A DNA stretch of 64,000 nt from Mortierella sp. BCC40632 (taxonomy: Eukaryota > Mortierellomycota > Mortierellomycetes > Mortierellales > Mortierellaceae). Location: NCBI GenBank assembly GCA_011634665.1, contig WAEK01000014.1, positions 540,501 through 604,500 of the forward strand, in the 5' to 3' direction. The notes below the pieces were generated by a model. The model saw only the letters and a list, made by a program, of their open reading frames with translations, was not told the DNA's origin and did not search any database. The position numbers and the translations under genes were made by a program. This document shows positions 26,138-38,035 of the stretch, piece after piece; position 1 is the stretch's first letter; each line of letters begins with the position of its first letter.

Positions 26138-28128
26138 ATGGCTGCTTCCGACTTTGGCCATCCTGCGTTGACGCCAATCCACGCATCATCACCGTACCCT
26201 AACGATCGCACAGCTGATAGTCTAAATGGTCCCAACATGGATAACTTTACATCACAAACCTCAGAGGTGTTTTCTCAGGATCAAGGTGTGGCCGATCCGA
26301 CCTTTCATGCTTCCATCTTGTCAGATGTAGGCGAGGCCAGCGAAGACCCTGCTGTAAAAAGAGCGGAACAGAACCGGGCCGCACAGAGAGCATTCCGACT
26401 CCGGAAACAACAGTACATCAAGTGGCTAGAGGGCAAGGCTGAAGAGCTAGAAGAGGTCTACCGTATCATAGCGCTGCTCAGGACTGAGAATCAGGAGCTC
26501 TACAAGCTTGTTGGAGAGATGGAAGCAGGACTTTTAGGCGCTTCCTTGCAAGATAATAGTTTGTCAGGAATGCTTGAATTAGGTCGACAGGAGGAAGCTT
26601 CTCCTCGTCGTACTATTGAGCTGTCCATCGGTCAGGAAGTCGCCAAGCGGCTGTCTGGTCTTGCTACATACCGCAGACTCTATTCAGGGTTTTCTGGAGA
26701 GAGTGCCGTCAATGACCGACCCAATTATCATCCACGGACGATGAACGACAGCAAAGTGGCCGCAGCCAAGGCAAAGCAGTCATTCAAACAACAATTCAAG
26801 CAGCACTCTCGACAGCAACAACGACAACAGCAGCAACAGCAATTGAATACTCAGCCGTCTTCTACGTTTGCTAATTTGTCCACATCTCCTTCGATACCTT
26901 CTGTCCCGTTGCAACTTGTTCAACCTCACTCACAACAACAAGTACAACAGCACCAACAAGTACAGCACCTTGCCTTGCCGGCCTCTTCTTCAGCAGTAAT
27001 TTCGGGACTTTCACCCGCAATCTCCTCTCCCTCCTCTTCTTCAGGAAGCGATTGTGAGAATGTCGTGGTTGGCAATGGTGCTGCTCAACTTGTTCCAGTA
27101 AACGATCAACCACTCAGTAACTCTGTGGTTGTGGCTGCTGCTATCACAGCAGTTCCCAGCTCATACCCGAGTTTATCGCCCAACATGGCCATTTCCTGGT
27201 CACCTATCCAACAACCCGGAGTTGGTAAGAACACCCATGGGGTCGTGATTTTTTGTGCATATTGTAGCTTAGAATATCTACTAATTTTGTTATGTGTATA
27301 TCTCTTTTCTCTCTCTCTCTCTCTCAAAAAAAAAAAAAAAAAAAAAAAGATGTGGACAAGAGCACGCTGACATTGACAACCGCCCTGTCAGGGATCAACA
27401 TGTCGGCGGCTGGAACAGATCTTCTTCAGCAACATTCCTCTCCTCAACAGCAACACCCACCGCCACCACCACCACCACCACCGCAGCAGCAGCAGCAACA
27501 GCAGTCCTGGACATCAGCATTACCAAACAACAACAGCGGAACTCTAACCGACAACAATGCCTTGTCTGCCCACCCAACAGGTATTGGGACCATTCCTAGC
27601 CTGCAACCACATGCTCCATCTCATCCAATTCAGCGACATCATAGCACCGACCCTCTGGCTGGCCAGAGCACGCATTCACACTTTCGTCCCTCAGGATCTT
27701 CTTCCCATCGATATTATTCCCGTCATCCTTATGCAGAGGCCCAGTTATTACATATCCAGACGCGACAGCAATCCCAACAACATCAACAACAGTCTCTTCA
27801 TTCTGGACTCTTTTCGATGGATACTTTGTGCTCTGGCCCAAGTCCTTATAATCCTCTTTATCTGAGATCAGACTCTGCGTGGATGGACTTGGATCCCAAT
27901 GGGGTCACTCGAGGCCGTCGGTCGTCTATGCCGACTCTTCGAGTTTCTTCGTCTCTAGTAGGCGCCTCGGGACCATCTCCTACTGCGCCCATTCACTCTG
28001 CAATCGAATTTCCAGGGCCTAGTCACCACGGTCATGGTCAGTGTCCGCTTGGACCAATGTCCCTCGAATCTCCCCCGATGTCATATTCTCTACTTCAGCA
28101 ACGGCATCTTCCGATGGATGCCGATTAG
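26138..28128 (+). CDS. Yap/Pap1-type bZIP transcription factor, two exons
   Basis: Exons 26138..27224 and 27350..28128, giving 621 aa. The basic region at residues 72-92 reads AVKRAEQNRAAQRAFRLRKQ. It carries NxxAQxxFR, the fungal Yap/Pap1 signature for TTACTAA/TTACGTAA-type sites. A leucine-zipper-like coiled coil follows to about residue 130 (KWLEGKAEELEEVYRI). The remainder is Gln-, Ser- and Pro-rich with polyQ/polyP tracts (for example 26815-26850 and 27460-27510), typical activation-domain composition. No clear Cys-rich redox domain of Yap1 is seen, so an oxidative-stress role should not be assumed. The intron is 125 nt, donor GTAAGA, and ends CTCTCTCTC plus about 23 A residues plus AG. 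Phase 1 is conserved. Confidence 0.85.
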
Positions 28129-28364
28129 CCTTCTCTCTTTTCCTTTTTTTCCTTTTTTTTTCTTCTTTTTTCTATTGGGCGAGGCAGGTGGGGTGTGTAA
28201 GAGTGAGAGGTGTGTGTGTAAGAGAGAGGCGCGAGAGAGTGAGCATTCTTTTGAGTCAACAGACAAGACGTTGGAGCTAGAATAAAGGTTGACTTGAAGT
28301 AGCATTCCACTATGTCTTTGAGTAAAACGACACATTTTTTTTTTTTTTTTTTTTTATTGCTCTA

Positions 28365-30719
28365 CTATGTGCTCACAAAAGCCAGCATGACTACAGCACC
28401 AACAATGCTGACAAGGAGTATCAAATAACACAATCTTTCTCTCGATCGACGATGGTACTCACTCGCCTTGACCAGTTCCTGTTGCCCAGCCTGGACACGA
28501 CCTCGAACCTGAAGAATATTATCATGAATAAAATCCACACCACTCCTTTGTTCATGCACCAACACCCCTATTTCCTTCATCATCTCCTGAACTTCATCCA
28601 TTCCAACCTCAATCTTTCGGATTTCTTCTTCTCGCTCCTGAAGAAGAGCCTCCTGAAAGACAAGCTCTCCGTCAACAGCCAAAATCTCTTTCAAGAGTTG
28701 TTCTTCCTGAACAGAAAGCTCTCGACCGTGATGATCCCGACTCAATGGTCCTGTTGAATGGGATGGATAAGGTGATGACGGATGGGGATGATAGGATTGA
28801 GGAGATGATTGGAGAGCGTTCCAGGGAGTGCCCGAACCTGGGTGGATGGGGAAACCATTCACATCCATGGCGTAACCATAACCACTTCTCCGAGTGGACG
28901 ATTCAAAGGTTGAATAACCGGCGTTCACGCCACCAAGACCATTCCCCGATTTGAAAAGTAGAGGTCCTGTCTCACTCTCGACTACTCCCTTCGAGAGAGT
29001 GGACTCATCCATCCAATCACTCAAATCCGATCGTGATCGGTGGAGTTGACTCAGTCGTTTTAAAGAAGTGCTGGATGAAAGTCTTCTCAACGTTGTAATC
29101 TGTTGTCGTTCAGCCTCAATGGCTTGTCGTTGTAATTCCTGAAATGCTCGACTGACAAGGGCTAAATCCTTTGTTAGTCTTTGATGGGTTTGACGACGAG
29201 AGGCTAGTACTTTTTGTTGTCGAGGGGTCAGATCCGAATAAGATTTAGTTGGCAAAGGTCGGAGTCCTGGTAGGATCGCAGGAGACTGCTGTTGTAACAT
29301 TTGTTGTTGCTGTTGGTGCCATTGTTGTTGTCCTTGAGCCAGACCGTTTGAGGAAAACGAGGCAGCTGGAGAAGACGAGGGCGGGTGATGATAACGGGCC
29401 AGAGCCTTGACCAGCTGATGCGCTGACTTGACCAAATCTTGGGTTCCCGAGAGGATCACCCGAAGGTTGGTCCGGAGCTCAATTGTATCCTTGTGTCGTT
29501 GGCCCAGACATGGGACCAATCGTTCAAGGACCGAGATGTTGGAGGAGATGTTGAAAATTTGTTGAGAGAGGTGTCGGACCATTAGGTCATAGTCGTGGTC
29601 AAGGTCTTGGATGGGAATCGAGACCGCAACAGGCTTCGCCTGAGGCGTAGAGACATTAGTCACTGGTGTTGACGTTGTCGCAGTTATTGATTCCTCCGAG
29701 GGAGCCAGGTCATTGGAGGATGGGAGCGATACGATAGCGGCAGTGGCATTGAAAGGGAAAAGGGGGGACAGGGAAGAAGAGTCGGATATGGGTGTCGATG
29801 TGGATGCAGGGGGGAGACGACCGTGCGCCTCGTGACTTTGGGCTGGTTGGTCACGCAAAAGGTTACTAATGTTGCTGGTGTTCACTCCTACCCCTGAATC
29901 AGTCGTCGTAGATCGGGTCATATGCTGTTCTTGTTGTTGTTGTTGCTCCCATGGTTGCTGTTGCTGCTGCTGCTGTTGGATCTGTCGTCCATTCAATGGG
30001 CTGGTGCCCGGTGAGAATTGGAGCGGACTCATCGGAGGTGACAACATTTGTCTGCGCTCCTGGGGTCCATTTATTTGTAGAGGATGGGAGTTTCCTCCCA
30101 GGACTCGATTCGTATGAGGTGACCGGGGACTCGCGTTCGTGAGTCCAAGTCCTTCGTGTGAGTGGTTCTTGCTAATAGCAATATTGACTGCGGCGGCTGA
30201 AGAAGAGGCTGTCAGCGTCGGTCGAGGCGTGTCTATGCGAGCATTGTTTTCCAAAAACCGTGAATGTTGGGCCACGGGGCTATTCGATTTCCGGGTCGGA
30301 GAGACGGGCGGGGGAAACGAGGCACCACCGAATCTTTGTTCCTGCTGTTGTTTGTACTGCAAAGCATTGAAGTGCTTGTCCAGTCCAATACTGTCGCGAG
30401 ACGTCCCTGTCATGACATGGACGCCATTTGGTAACCTGAACTGAGGTGAGGCTGACAATGAGATGGGTGAGAGTTTGCCAGCGGAGGCACCTGAGAGGAG
30501 GGGATTGCCATTGTATTCATTGTCGAAACTATCTGGTTTGCTTTGAGAATGAGGTATAGCGAGCGGAGGAACGGAGCTGGTGCTGTAGCTACTACTGGAG
30601 ATGCTGCTCGACTCCGCGGAAGTGAAGGGTCCAGGCCGAAAGGATCTCTGTAGGCCGTCTTTGTATTCAGGTGAGCGTGGGGGTGAAGAGAGGACCCGTT
30701 CCAGGTCTGTAAAGGACAT
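28365..30719 (-). CDS. Large syntaxin-like (Qa) SNARE, single exon
   Basis: 784 aa from ATG at 30719 (MSFTDLERVLSS). An in-frame upstream ATG at 31001 would add a 94-residue leader of poor quality. The C-terminus is a t-SNARE. Its coiled-coil heptads include LLQEREEEIRKIEVGMDEVQ, then IGVLVHEQRSGVDFIHDNI, where the Q of HEQ fits the ionic zero-layer Gln, as in syntaxin-7/Pep12. A tail-anchor membrane helix closes the protein (LCYLILLVSIVGAVVMLAF). A helical block at about 480-560 (DYDLMVRHLSQQIFNISSNI) and a second at about 600-650 resemble an Habc domain. The first ~470 residues are disordered and Gln/Ser/Pro-rich, far longer than the usual ~280-330-aa syntaxin. Likely role: endosome or vacuole membrane fusion. 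Confidence 0.82.
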   Translation of the reverse strand: MSFTDLERVLSSPPRSPEYKDGLQRSFRPGPFTSAESSSISSSSYSTSSVPPLAIPHSQSKPDSFDNEYNGNPLLSGASAGKLSPISLSASPQFRLPNGVHVMTGTSRDSIGLDKHFNALQYKQQQEQRFGGASFPPPVSPTRKSNSPVAQHSRFLENNARIDTPRPTLTASSSAAAVNIAISKNHSHEGLGLTNASPRSPHTNRVLGGNSHPLQINGPQERRQMLSPPMSPLQFSPGTSPLNGRQIQQQQQQQQPWEQQQQQEQHMTRSTTTDSGVGVNTSNISNLLRDQPAQSHEAHGRLPPASTSTPISDSSSLSPLFPFNATAAIVSLPSSNDLAPSEESITATTSTPVTNVSTPQAKPVAVSIPIQDLDHDYDLMVRHLSQQIFNISSNISVLERLVPCLGQRHKDTIELRTNLRVILSGTQDLVKSAHQLVKALARYHHPPSSSPAASFSSNGLAQGQQQWHQQQQQMLQQQSPAILPGLRPLPTKSYSDLTPRQQKVLASRRQTHQRLTKDLALVSRAFQELQRQAIEAERQQITTLRRLSSSTSLKRLSQLHRSRSDLSDWMDESTLSKGVVESETGPLLFKSGNGLGGVNAGYSTFESSTRRSGYGYAMDVNGFPIHPGSGTPWNALQSSPQSYHPHPSSPYPSHSTGPLSRDHHGRELSVQEEQLLKEILAVDGELVFQEALLQEREEEIRKIEVGMDEVQEMMKEIGVLVHEQRSGVDFIHDNILQVRGRVQAGQQELVKASEYHRRSRERLCYLILLVSIVGAVVMLAFVST

Positions 30720-32971
30720 TGTTGAAGTGAATTGAGTCTGTGCAGGCTGGACTGTTAATCTCTCTTTTTTTTCCTCTCCTTTCCTTTGGGTGTGCAGAGG
30801 TGGTGAGCCAGGACCAGTGAGAAGAGGGGAGGGGAGCGAGGATATGTACAGAGGAAGGGAAAAAGTACTGGGATGTGTGAAGGAAAGAAAAAAAAAGAGT
30901 GAAGAAAAGCAGAAAGATGTGGTGAAAGAAGTGCAGATGGCGTGCGTGATATCGAGTCCAAGGTCTGTGGCAATGACGGAAAAGGGAGGCGCACTTGCCA
31001 CTGCTTATGAGAGTTGGTCGGATGAGCACTCTTTCCTTCTTGGTTGGCCAGGGGACAGACACTCTGCATCTATCGAGCCAATGCGTGGGCGAGGGGACGC
31101 GCAGACTCTTCCGAACGCAGCCAACTTTTCCCCATGACGGCACATTGCACTTCAAGGTTCTTTTTCAACAAAGAGTGACGCTGTGCATGCAGCCGAGGAA
31201 ACGAGAAAGGGCCTCTTTCCACACTGTGTGCATGGAACATATCCGTTCTGCCGTTCTTTTTCTCGAGGATATGTCTGATTAGGAAAATAGGGGAGGGCAG
31301 GATGTGAAGACTGGCTTTGGCCTGAAATCTTTGTTCTCTGGACTGGACAAGGTTAGAAAAGGGGCAGTCAGACAGACAAACAAACAGAGTTGGTGTCTCC
31401 TGTCCATCAGTAGCCTCACCTGCTTCTACTGTACTTACAAAAACAGTGTCCAGGATCTTGTCAGACAATAGGACTGCCTAGTTAGGCAGCGTGATGACCC
31501 CATGCCTGGTTCATTCTCTTTCTCTCATAGCGAGGATGCCTTAATATCTGACTTGGGCAGGGATCCAAAATGACATTCCTGTCAACGGTCAGACCCGAGT
31601 GTAAAAAAAAAAAAAAAAGAAAAATTAGTCTGATTGTAGGATGGATGACGCACGCGGGCAAGGAAAATAAGACGACTTGTTTACAGTGAAGACGAAAAGA
31701 GAACTCGATACCAAATTTGGCGGGAACCTTATTGTCTTTGAACGTACGTCCAGTACTGCCCAATCAAAGCGAAAATAGTCCGTTTACTCGTCAAAGTGGC
31801 AACACGCCAAGTCAATCATGCATTGGGAAGGAAAGGTGCGAGGCGCCTTGGACGGCAGCTCAAGAAAAGGGGACAGATAGACAGGCAGGATACATTGGGT
31901 CAACCTGGCGTTGCCTTGTCCATAAAACCACTTCTATTAACGCCCCAGGGTCCTTCTCCTCCTCTTAGGCAGACAGATTAGCCTTGCAGCACGCGGTCCG
32001 ACTGGGCAGAGGCTCTCTCTTTTTGCTCCATGGGGTAACGTTGTTTATTCCTATCCTCACTTTGAACAAAGAAGAGCAGACGATTGTGACCGATTTCCCT
32101 TTTTCTTTCATTCACGAAACAGTCCTGTCCTGTTCTGTTCTTTATTTGTTTGCAAAGAGTCGCAAGGGTCTGAGTCTCAATATGACGGGGAATGCTCAGA
32201 AGCGCCGAACAGAAATGGAATCAGGATTACAAGCGTTTTTCCTCGAATCCTTTGGGGCCAACTCTTTATTTTCTTTCTTTTCCTTTATATCGTTATCCAT
32301 CTATTGTCGTTCGTTTTCTCCGTACGTGCTCCGTGTCGGATGTTGCGATGTTGCGTGTGTAGTGTCTCTAGAGTACAAACGATAGACTACAGCAAATATA
32401 GCACTGCGTGCCCGCACTTCCCCTCCAGCAATAGGGCTCGTACCCGAGAGGCAGACTGTAAAACAGTGCAGTCGAGGAGAAAGAAGGGGGAGGAGAGGGG
32501 CCGGATGGAACGGCGACGAGAGCGCCTGCAGAAGGGGGGGTACCGTACACACAAGTACCCGCAGACAACATGTGCAGCAAGACAAAGGAAAAAGAAGACT
32601 CAGATCGGGAGCAGGAGAGGGGTGAGCGAGAGCGAGAGAGAGGAGAAAGAAAGAAAGAGAAAGAGAGATAGAAAGAATAGAAAATAGTATTCTGCAGAAG
32701 CATTTTAACTTTATTAGCAAGGAACGTTGAGAGCAGCTCTCCACACGGTCCAACGACCGCCCAATAACCCACCCTCGGCCAGCCCCCTCTTCTCTAACTT
32801 TTTCTCAAGTGCCGCTGAGCACAGAAGAAAAAAAAAAAAAAGGCAAGGAGGAGGAGAAGAAAGAGTTCTCACTTTTACTCTCACTCCCATTTTCATTCTC
32901 ACTCCCACTTTCACTCTCACTCTCACTATTTTCGACAGCTCTTTCTCAGCCAGTGTTTGCATGAGTAAAGT
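30720..32971. other. Gene-poor region upstream of the syntaxin gene
   Basis: No supported gene in 2.2 kb. It contains purine-rich DNA on the plus strand (30830-30920, 32470-32680) and an A-run (31603-31618), and short repeats of tcactctcac type at 32870-32930. Open frames are short and not recognised. Confidence 0.5.
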
Positions 32972-33857
32972 CTAACAAGACCTCTGAGAGGCTGCAGAGG
33001 TGTCGGACATGGTCGACCGACCTCCAAAATAAAAAAAAAAAAAAAAAAAAAAAAAAACGACTGTCATGCAGAATCAGCCAGCTGTGAGCAGAGTGGGCGG
33101 GGGAGAAAAGGAAGATGGCGCACGCGGAATAACCGGTCTACGATCTTCCTATGCACCCCTCTCGTATTCGCCAATCATTTCTTCTTTGCTCTGCCTTGCC
33201 ATTGATCCTCCTTCCAGATCTTTTGCTCCTATTATGGCACCTCTCCCTCCTCACCTATGCTAGTTCGGATTTCTTGGCCAGTTTGATCCGTCCCCGCATT
33301 GCATTGTCTTGGACTCCTACCTGTTGGATCATTGGTCTCCCGACCGCCCGGGTCATAAATTTGTCCAAGAGGGGAGGGACGAGGAGCTGCAAAGTTGGCA
33401 CGAGTCAGGTCGGCTGGCGATAACAACGAGCTCAGTATCTGTTCCGAGGGGCGGATTGGGGTCAGAGCAGGAGAAAAAAAGGTAAGCGAGAGACCGATAT
33501 ATGTGGTGGTACAAGCAACTCAAGGCATTAATGCAACGGATGTGGGCCTATGAATCCATCCAGGCGACGGATACTCAAGCAAGATACAGTTTTAGCGCTC
33601 TGCAGCCACCACCACCTCATTTTTTTTATCGCGCTCTTTGGGAGAGAAGGAGAGAAAGAGAGAAAGAGAGAAAGAGAGAATAAAAGATGAGTAACATGAG
33701 AAAAGGAGCACAGATGGAGGGACAAAAGGGGCATGGAACGAAGGACAAAAGGGACAAGAGAATCCACTCTTACCACATCGATTAGACGCTCTGCTCACGC
33801 CTTGCATTCCTGGTTACCTGCAGTGCCCTTGGCGTGAGCTTTGCTACGCGGAGCCAT
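32972..33857 (-). CDS. Tentative small basic/disordered protein, three exons
   Basis: Proposed exons: 33801..33857, 33321..33438 and 32972..33021, giving 74 aa. The product begins MAPRSKAHAKGTAG. Its middle exon reads LLSPADLTRANFAAPRPSPL, then GQIYDPGGRETNDPT, which looks protein-like with conserved-style turns. The final exon ends SDTSAASQRSC. Intron 1 in this model uses a GC donor (AAG|GCGTGA), which is weak. A better-looking GT donor at 33817 breaks the phase with the middle exon unless a further exon exists. The last acceptor (TTTGGAG, after a 27-nt T-run on the minus strand) is also unproven. No known family is recognised. An additional 5' exon at about 34080-34150 is possible. Confidence 0.3.
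33031..33057. repeat. 27-nt A homopolymer
   Basis: Uninterrupted A-run on the plus strand. On the minus strand it forms a T-run just before the last proposed acceptor of the small gene. Confidence 0.95.
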
Positions 33858-34454
33858 ATCTGCATATAGAGACCAAGGTACCACCTACTTGGGCCTTTTC
33901 TTTCCTTTGTTATTTTGGTCATTTTGACCACTAGAGTAGCCCCTACTTCACTCTCTCCTCCCCCATGGTTTTATCTCGTGTGAACAACAATATTAGAGTT
34001 ACACATGCCTGGCACCTTGGTCTGTGTGCTCTCATATTTACCACCCCTTCTCTGTCTCCTTCCCTTCTCTTTACCTTCCGCACACGCTTCCCGTGGACCG
34101 TGGGCTTCTTGCTCCACTTCACCCACGCCTCTGTGCACCACTACATCTGCAAAGAGAGCGAGATACCAATGGTTCCACTGAATCGGTCCCAAAGTGGTTT
34201 AGGAGGGGTAACCTTGCGTTGCATTTTTTTTTTGCTCTGGTCATGCGATGGGTCATGTTAGCCTCTCCTCTCGTATGTTTTCTTTGAGAGGTCGCGAGTA
34301 AGAAGATAAATATAAAAAAAAAAATATTAAACGCGGAAGAGTGAAAAGGAGAACCCACACGCGGGGCACCGCCTACAAACGTTCTTTCTTCTTCTACCAA
34401 TCAGTGGACGTATTAAGAGATGTTTTAGAAAGTTTTCCAGGGAAGAACTAAAAA

Positions 34455-34486
<32 letters not shown>

Positions 34487-34783
34487 AAAAAAAAGAGGGA
34501 GGGCCCCATAGCTCGAGTTATTAACAGACCCGTGGAGCGTTGAGTAAAAAAAAAAAAAAAAGAAGAGTAGGTTTGATGTACACGTATTTGGACAAGCAAA
34601 CGTTGGCATACACGGATGAGGCAAGTAGAATGGACGGGTTAGAGCACCAATATCGTATGGAGCATGGACATGGGAGTATCATCGTATCCTCGGACAGCTT
34701 GAAGCCAATCGCCATCACCCTTCCCCTTTGAAGTTCGGACTCGATTTTCGGCCTTGCATTATTGAGCTTGGGAAAAGATAAAT

Positions 34784-34830
<47 letters not shown>

Positions 34831-35619
34831 AAGGGAGAAAGAAAGGATGACGAAGAGGAGCAGTGCTCTGAATTGAGTCGCTCTCCAACCATTGCATAGA
34901 AGTCAGGCAATACATGTCCTCGTGTATCGCCAATTGTATTTTGCACATGCAGTCTGGGCATCAAAAATGAGACGGGTGGTTCGCGGTCTGTCAAAGTTCT
35001 GTCCGCACAAACAACCTTCATCGTCCATCTGTCCCCTTTTGCTCTCTCTCCTTTTTTCTTTTCAAAACTCCAAATGTACAGCGGACGACCACCCAAAAGG
35101 CAGGAGCTGAAAGGTACAAACCCTATACTGGGGTATCGGTCTCCCTCCCCCTCCTCCGTCTGTCCTTTCCCCGTCAAAGTCTGATATTCTGACCGATGGG
35201 CATTTATCCCACCCAACGCGGGCGAGTCCGTTCTAGACAGCTTGCGAACTGACTGGCTGGCTTGACTGAGTCTGTGAGCACTCTGACCTCCTCTTCCTTT
35301 CCATGATCCTATTTTTTGCCAGGCCGACAGACGGGGAACGTGCCTCGCGGAGATCAGGCGTGATATCGCGGTTCTTATAGCACCATACTCGTAAGCGCCG
35401 AGGGCTAGTGGGGTCCTTCGTTCGAGCGTATAGGTCCCATCCGACCGGGATGTGGATAAACGATTCCTGGAAGGAGAGGAGGGGAAGAAAGCTAAAGGTG
35501 GACCCCCGCCCCGGCGCGGTGGGGGCGAACCCAAAACCAATTGACACCGGTGCTTGAATGGGAAGCATTGTATAGAAAGCAAGAGTCGTCTCCGCCCTTC
35601 CTCTCCCTTTCTTCTCCCT

Positions 35620-35633
<14 letters not shown>

Positions 35634-35675
<42 letters not shown>
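35634..35675. repeat. (CT)n microsatellite
   Basis: About 42 nt of CT dinucleotides followed by T-rich sequence, in the intergenic region. Confidence 0.95.
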
Positions 35676-35679
<4 letters not shown>

Positions 35680-36235
35680 CTTTTTCCTTTTTGTTCCATC
35701 CGATAAGCGATGTAAAAGAAGACCAAGGCCAGTTAAGTCCCTTTGGGCTGTACGCACAATGGATATGGATGGGCAAGTGAGGCAAGTGAGGGTGGTGGGT
35801 GCTCTTTTTTGTAGGATGAACGTATGATGGTCCCTCGAATTGGTTGGCTGTCTAGGCTCGACTGAATACGTCTGAATACGAATGAATGGCAATGAGTAGT
35901 CGAGTGAATAGGTGCGGTCGCCTCGGCCTGCAGTGGATGATGACCCATGGAGGCCAGGGGAGAAGAAAGAGACGATGCAAAGAAACAAAGAGAGTCTTCG
36001 CCCTTGTTGCTCGCTCTCCTCTCTTCTTGAATGTCCTTGGGCATTTCCTCCTGCCCTCCTAGCCCTCTCTAGCTCCTCTACTTTGCCCGTTCCAGTCCAC
36101 AAGGCGACAGACATTGTGCAAGGGTGGGGAGATGAGGCGACGAGGAGAAAGGAGAGGTGGGGTGTGTGAGAGAGGCGTGGGTGTCCGCCAGGGTCTCCAT
36201 ACAGGGCCAACTGTGCCAATAGGGCAAACTCTCTG

Positions 36236-36268
36236 TGCTCTGCTCTGCTCTGCTCTGCTCTGCTCTGC
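36236..36268. repeat. TGCTC/CTGCT pentanucleotide repeat
   Basis: About six tandem units of ctctg in an otherwise unrepeated intergenic stretch. Confidence 0.9.
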
Positions 36269-38035
36269 GCCTGTCGTGCACTTCTTTCGAGGCCCAGTCT
36301 GTACGAGCACAACACATTCACTCGAACACTTTGTGTACATCCCTGTACATCCTCATTCGCACTCATACATAACAGACACAAGAGACACAACATGCACATC
36401 CACAGGTCAGAGTGAGCCAAGGAAGAAAGATGCCCTGGTACCTCGTCTCCGGCCACACATCGGCCTGTACGCTCTGTCCACTGCTACAACCAATGTCAAC
36501 ATCGACAACACAGTCCACATTTTTTTTCTCTTTCTCTTTTTTTTTTCTTTTTCTCCCTTTCCCTTCTTTTGATCCTTTTTTTTGTTTTTGTTTTTTTCGT
36601 TTTCTTTTTTAATCCTTTCAAATCCCTGTTTGATACCCTTGATTCAAGCGTCCCTGCCCATCATCGTCTCTTGCTCCATTGCATTAGTATTTTGCTCTTC
36701 GTGCTCTTTCTCTTACATCTCTTCCTATTCCCACCTTTTGGCTCTTGAGCTCTCGTCCTCTCCATCCCCATCCTCTTCCCCCATCCTCCCCCCCTTCTTC
36801 CCCCCTTCAAATCATCGCCGCCTTCACTCTTTGCTTCACTCTCCTCCACACTCGTCAACACTCTTTTTGCTCTTTCTTGTTCCCAGCCTCCACATCCACT
36901 CCTTATTACCAAAGACTCGTCTCGTCCACCATCCTCCCCTTTCAACCTAAAGATCATAACTCACAGCTCGTTGCCCAACCTCACCCCCCCCTTCCTTCCT
37001 TCCTTCCTTCCTCTCCCTGGCTCCATACCCCTGCCTTTGAATAAGCTTGCTTCAGTCGCACGTTGGCGTCTTCACGAGCTCCTAATAATTCATTTCTTGT
37101 CCAGCCTCTCTCCTCTCATCGGCCCTTTTGTATCCTTTCAGCCCTCTCCCTCGTGTTTGTTTATCCACACAGCACAGGTGAACTGACGTTGGCCCGTTTC
37201 TTCCCTTCCCCAACCAACGACCCTTTTCAGTCCAGACCTGGTTTACATTAACGCCTGCCCGTTGGCTGCGTTCATTTCACTCTTTTTGATTCTGCACCCG
37301 TGCGTCCGCACACACCCAGGTGAGTGAGTGGGAAATAGAGAGAAAGTAAACAGAGAGAGAGAAAGATAGAGGGAGGAAGGGGAGAGAGAAAAACAAATAG
37401 AGAGCGAGAGACAAAGAGAGAGAGAAAGAGAGAAAGAAAGAGAATCAGACTCGACCCCATTCTTCTTTCTCTCTCCTCTCTCTCTCTCCCCCCCTCTCAA
37501 TCCTTTTCCTGCGCAATCCACCTTTTGCTTGTTGAATCCCGATCGAATTTTGATCTGCTGGGTGTTGTCCGAAGAAAGTTTCAGCTCTCCTGCCCACCGA
37601 CCACAACAGCCGAAGTTCGTTCCTGTCACTCATCTCTCCCCCTCCCTCGCTCTTCCCCTCTCCCCATCCCCCCTCTCTCTCTCCCTCTCTCCCTCTCTTT
37701 CTCTCTTGTCGAATTCAATCCCGACGTTGTCGACGTCCTGATATTCTTCCTCGTCTATTCTATTTCCTTCTTTTGTCAGATTTGTCCGTTCCGTCCTTCC
37801 TGTCCATGGCCTCTCCTCTCATCTTACTGGACTGAATCTCCCTTCTCTCCTTCTATCACTCCTCTCGTCTCTCAATTACAAAGGCGTCTCGGCTCACCAC
37901 AACCCCGCACAGGACCAGCAACCCTTCCTCTCACTTTCCTTCCACAGTCCGGGACACGACACTAATATCTCTTTCTTCATTCCATCGACACTTTAGCGCC
38001 CGTCTGTAAACCGTCAGTTGTGGGCAACAAAAAAC

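Larger units (their letters stand above)
33858..38035. other. Long region upstream of the large unknown gene
   Basis: 4.2 kb without a convincing gene. It includes a TAGA/GA microsatellite (34780-34824), a (CT)n run (35634-35675) and a CTGCT pentanucleotide repeat (36236-36268). Bases 36520-37250 and 37450-38000 are an extremely pyrimidine-rich plus-strand stretch running up to the ATG at 38036. A GC3-rich fragment at 34080-34150 and a spliceable-looking piece at 36402-36520 could be exons of short unresolved genes or of a leader. Confidence 0.45.

Noticed and set aside
30720..31001. 94-residue N-terminal extension of the syntaxin
   Set aside because: The sequence is CT-leader-like, and MSFTDLERVLSS at 30719 is a better start.
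34521..35726. 401-codon minus-strand open frame
   Set aside because: Starts within a (GA)n-derived RE/ER repeat; no recognisable domain and poor codon bias; most likely microsatellite-driven.
35233..36456. 407-codon minus-strand open frame
   Set aside because: Overlaps the previous one, includes repeat-encoded SRAEQ and ERERE runs, and has no family resemblance.
36402..36520. Spliced plus-strand exon, or minus-strand signal-peptide start (MWTVLSMLTLVVAV)
   Set aside because: Both readings are plausible locally, but no continuing exons were found on either strand.
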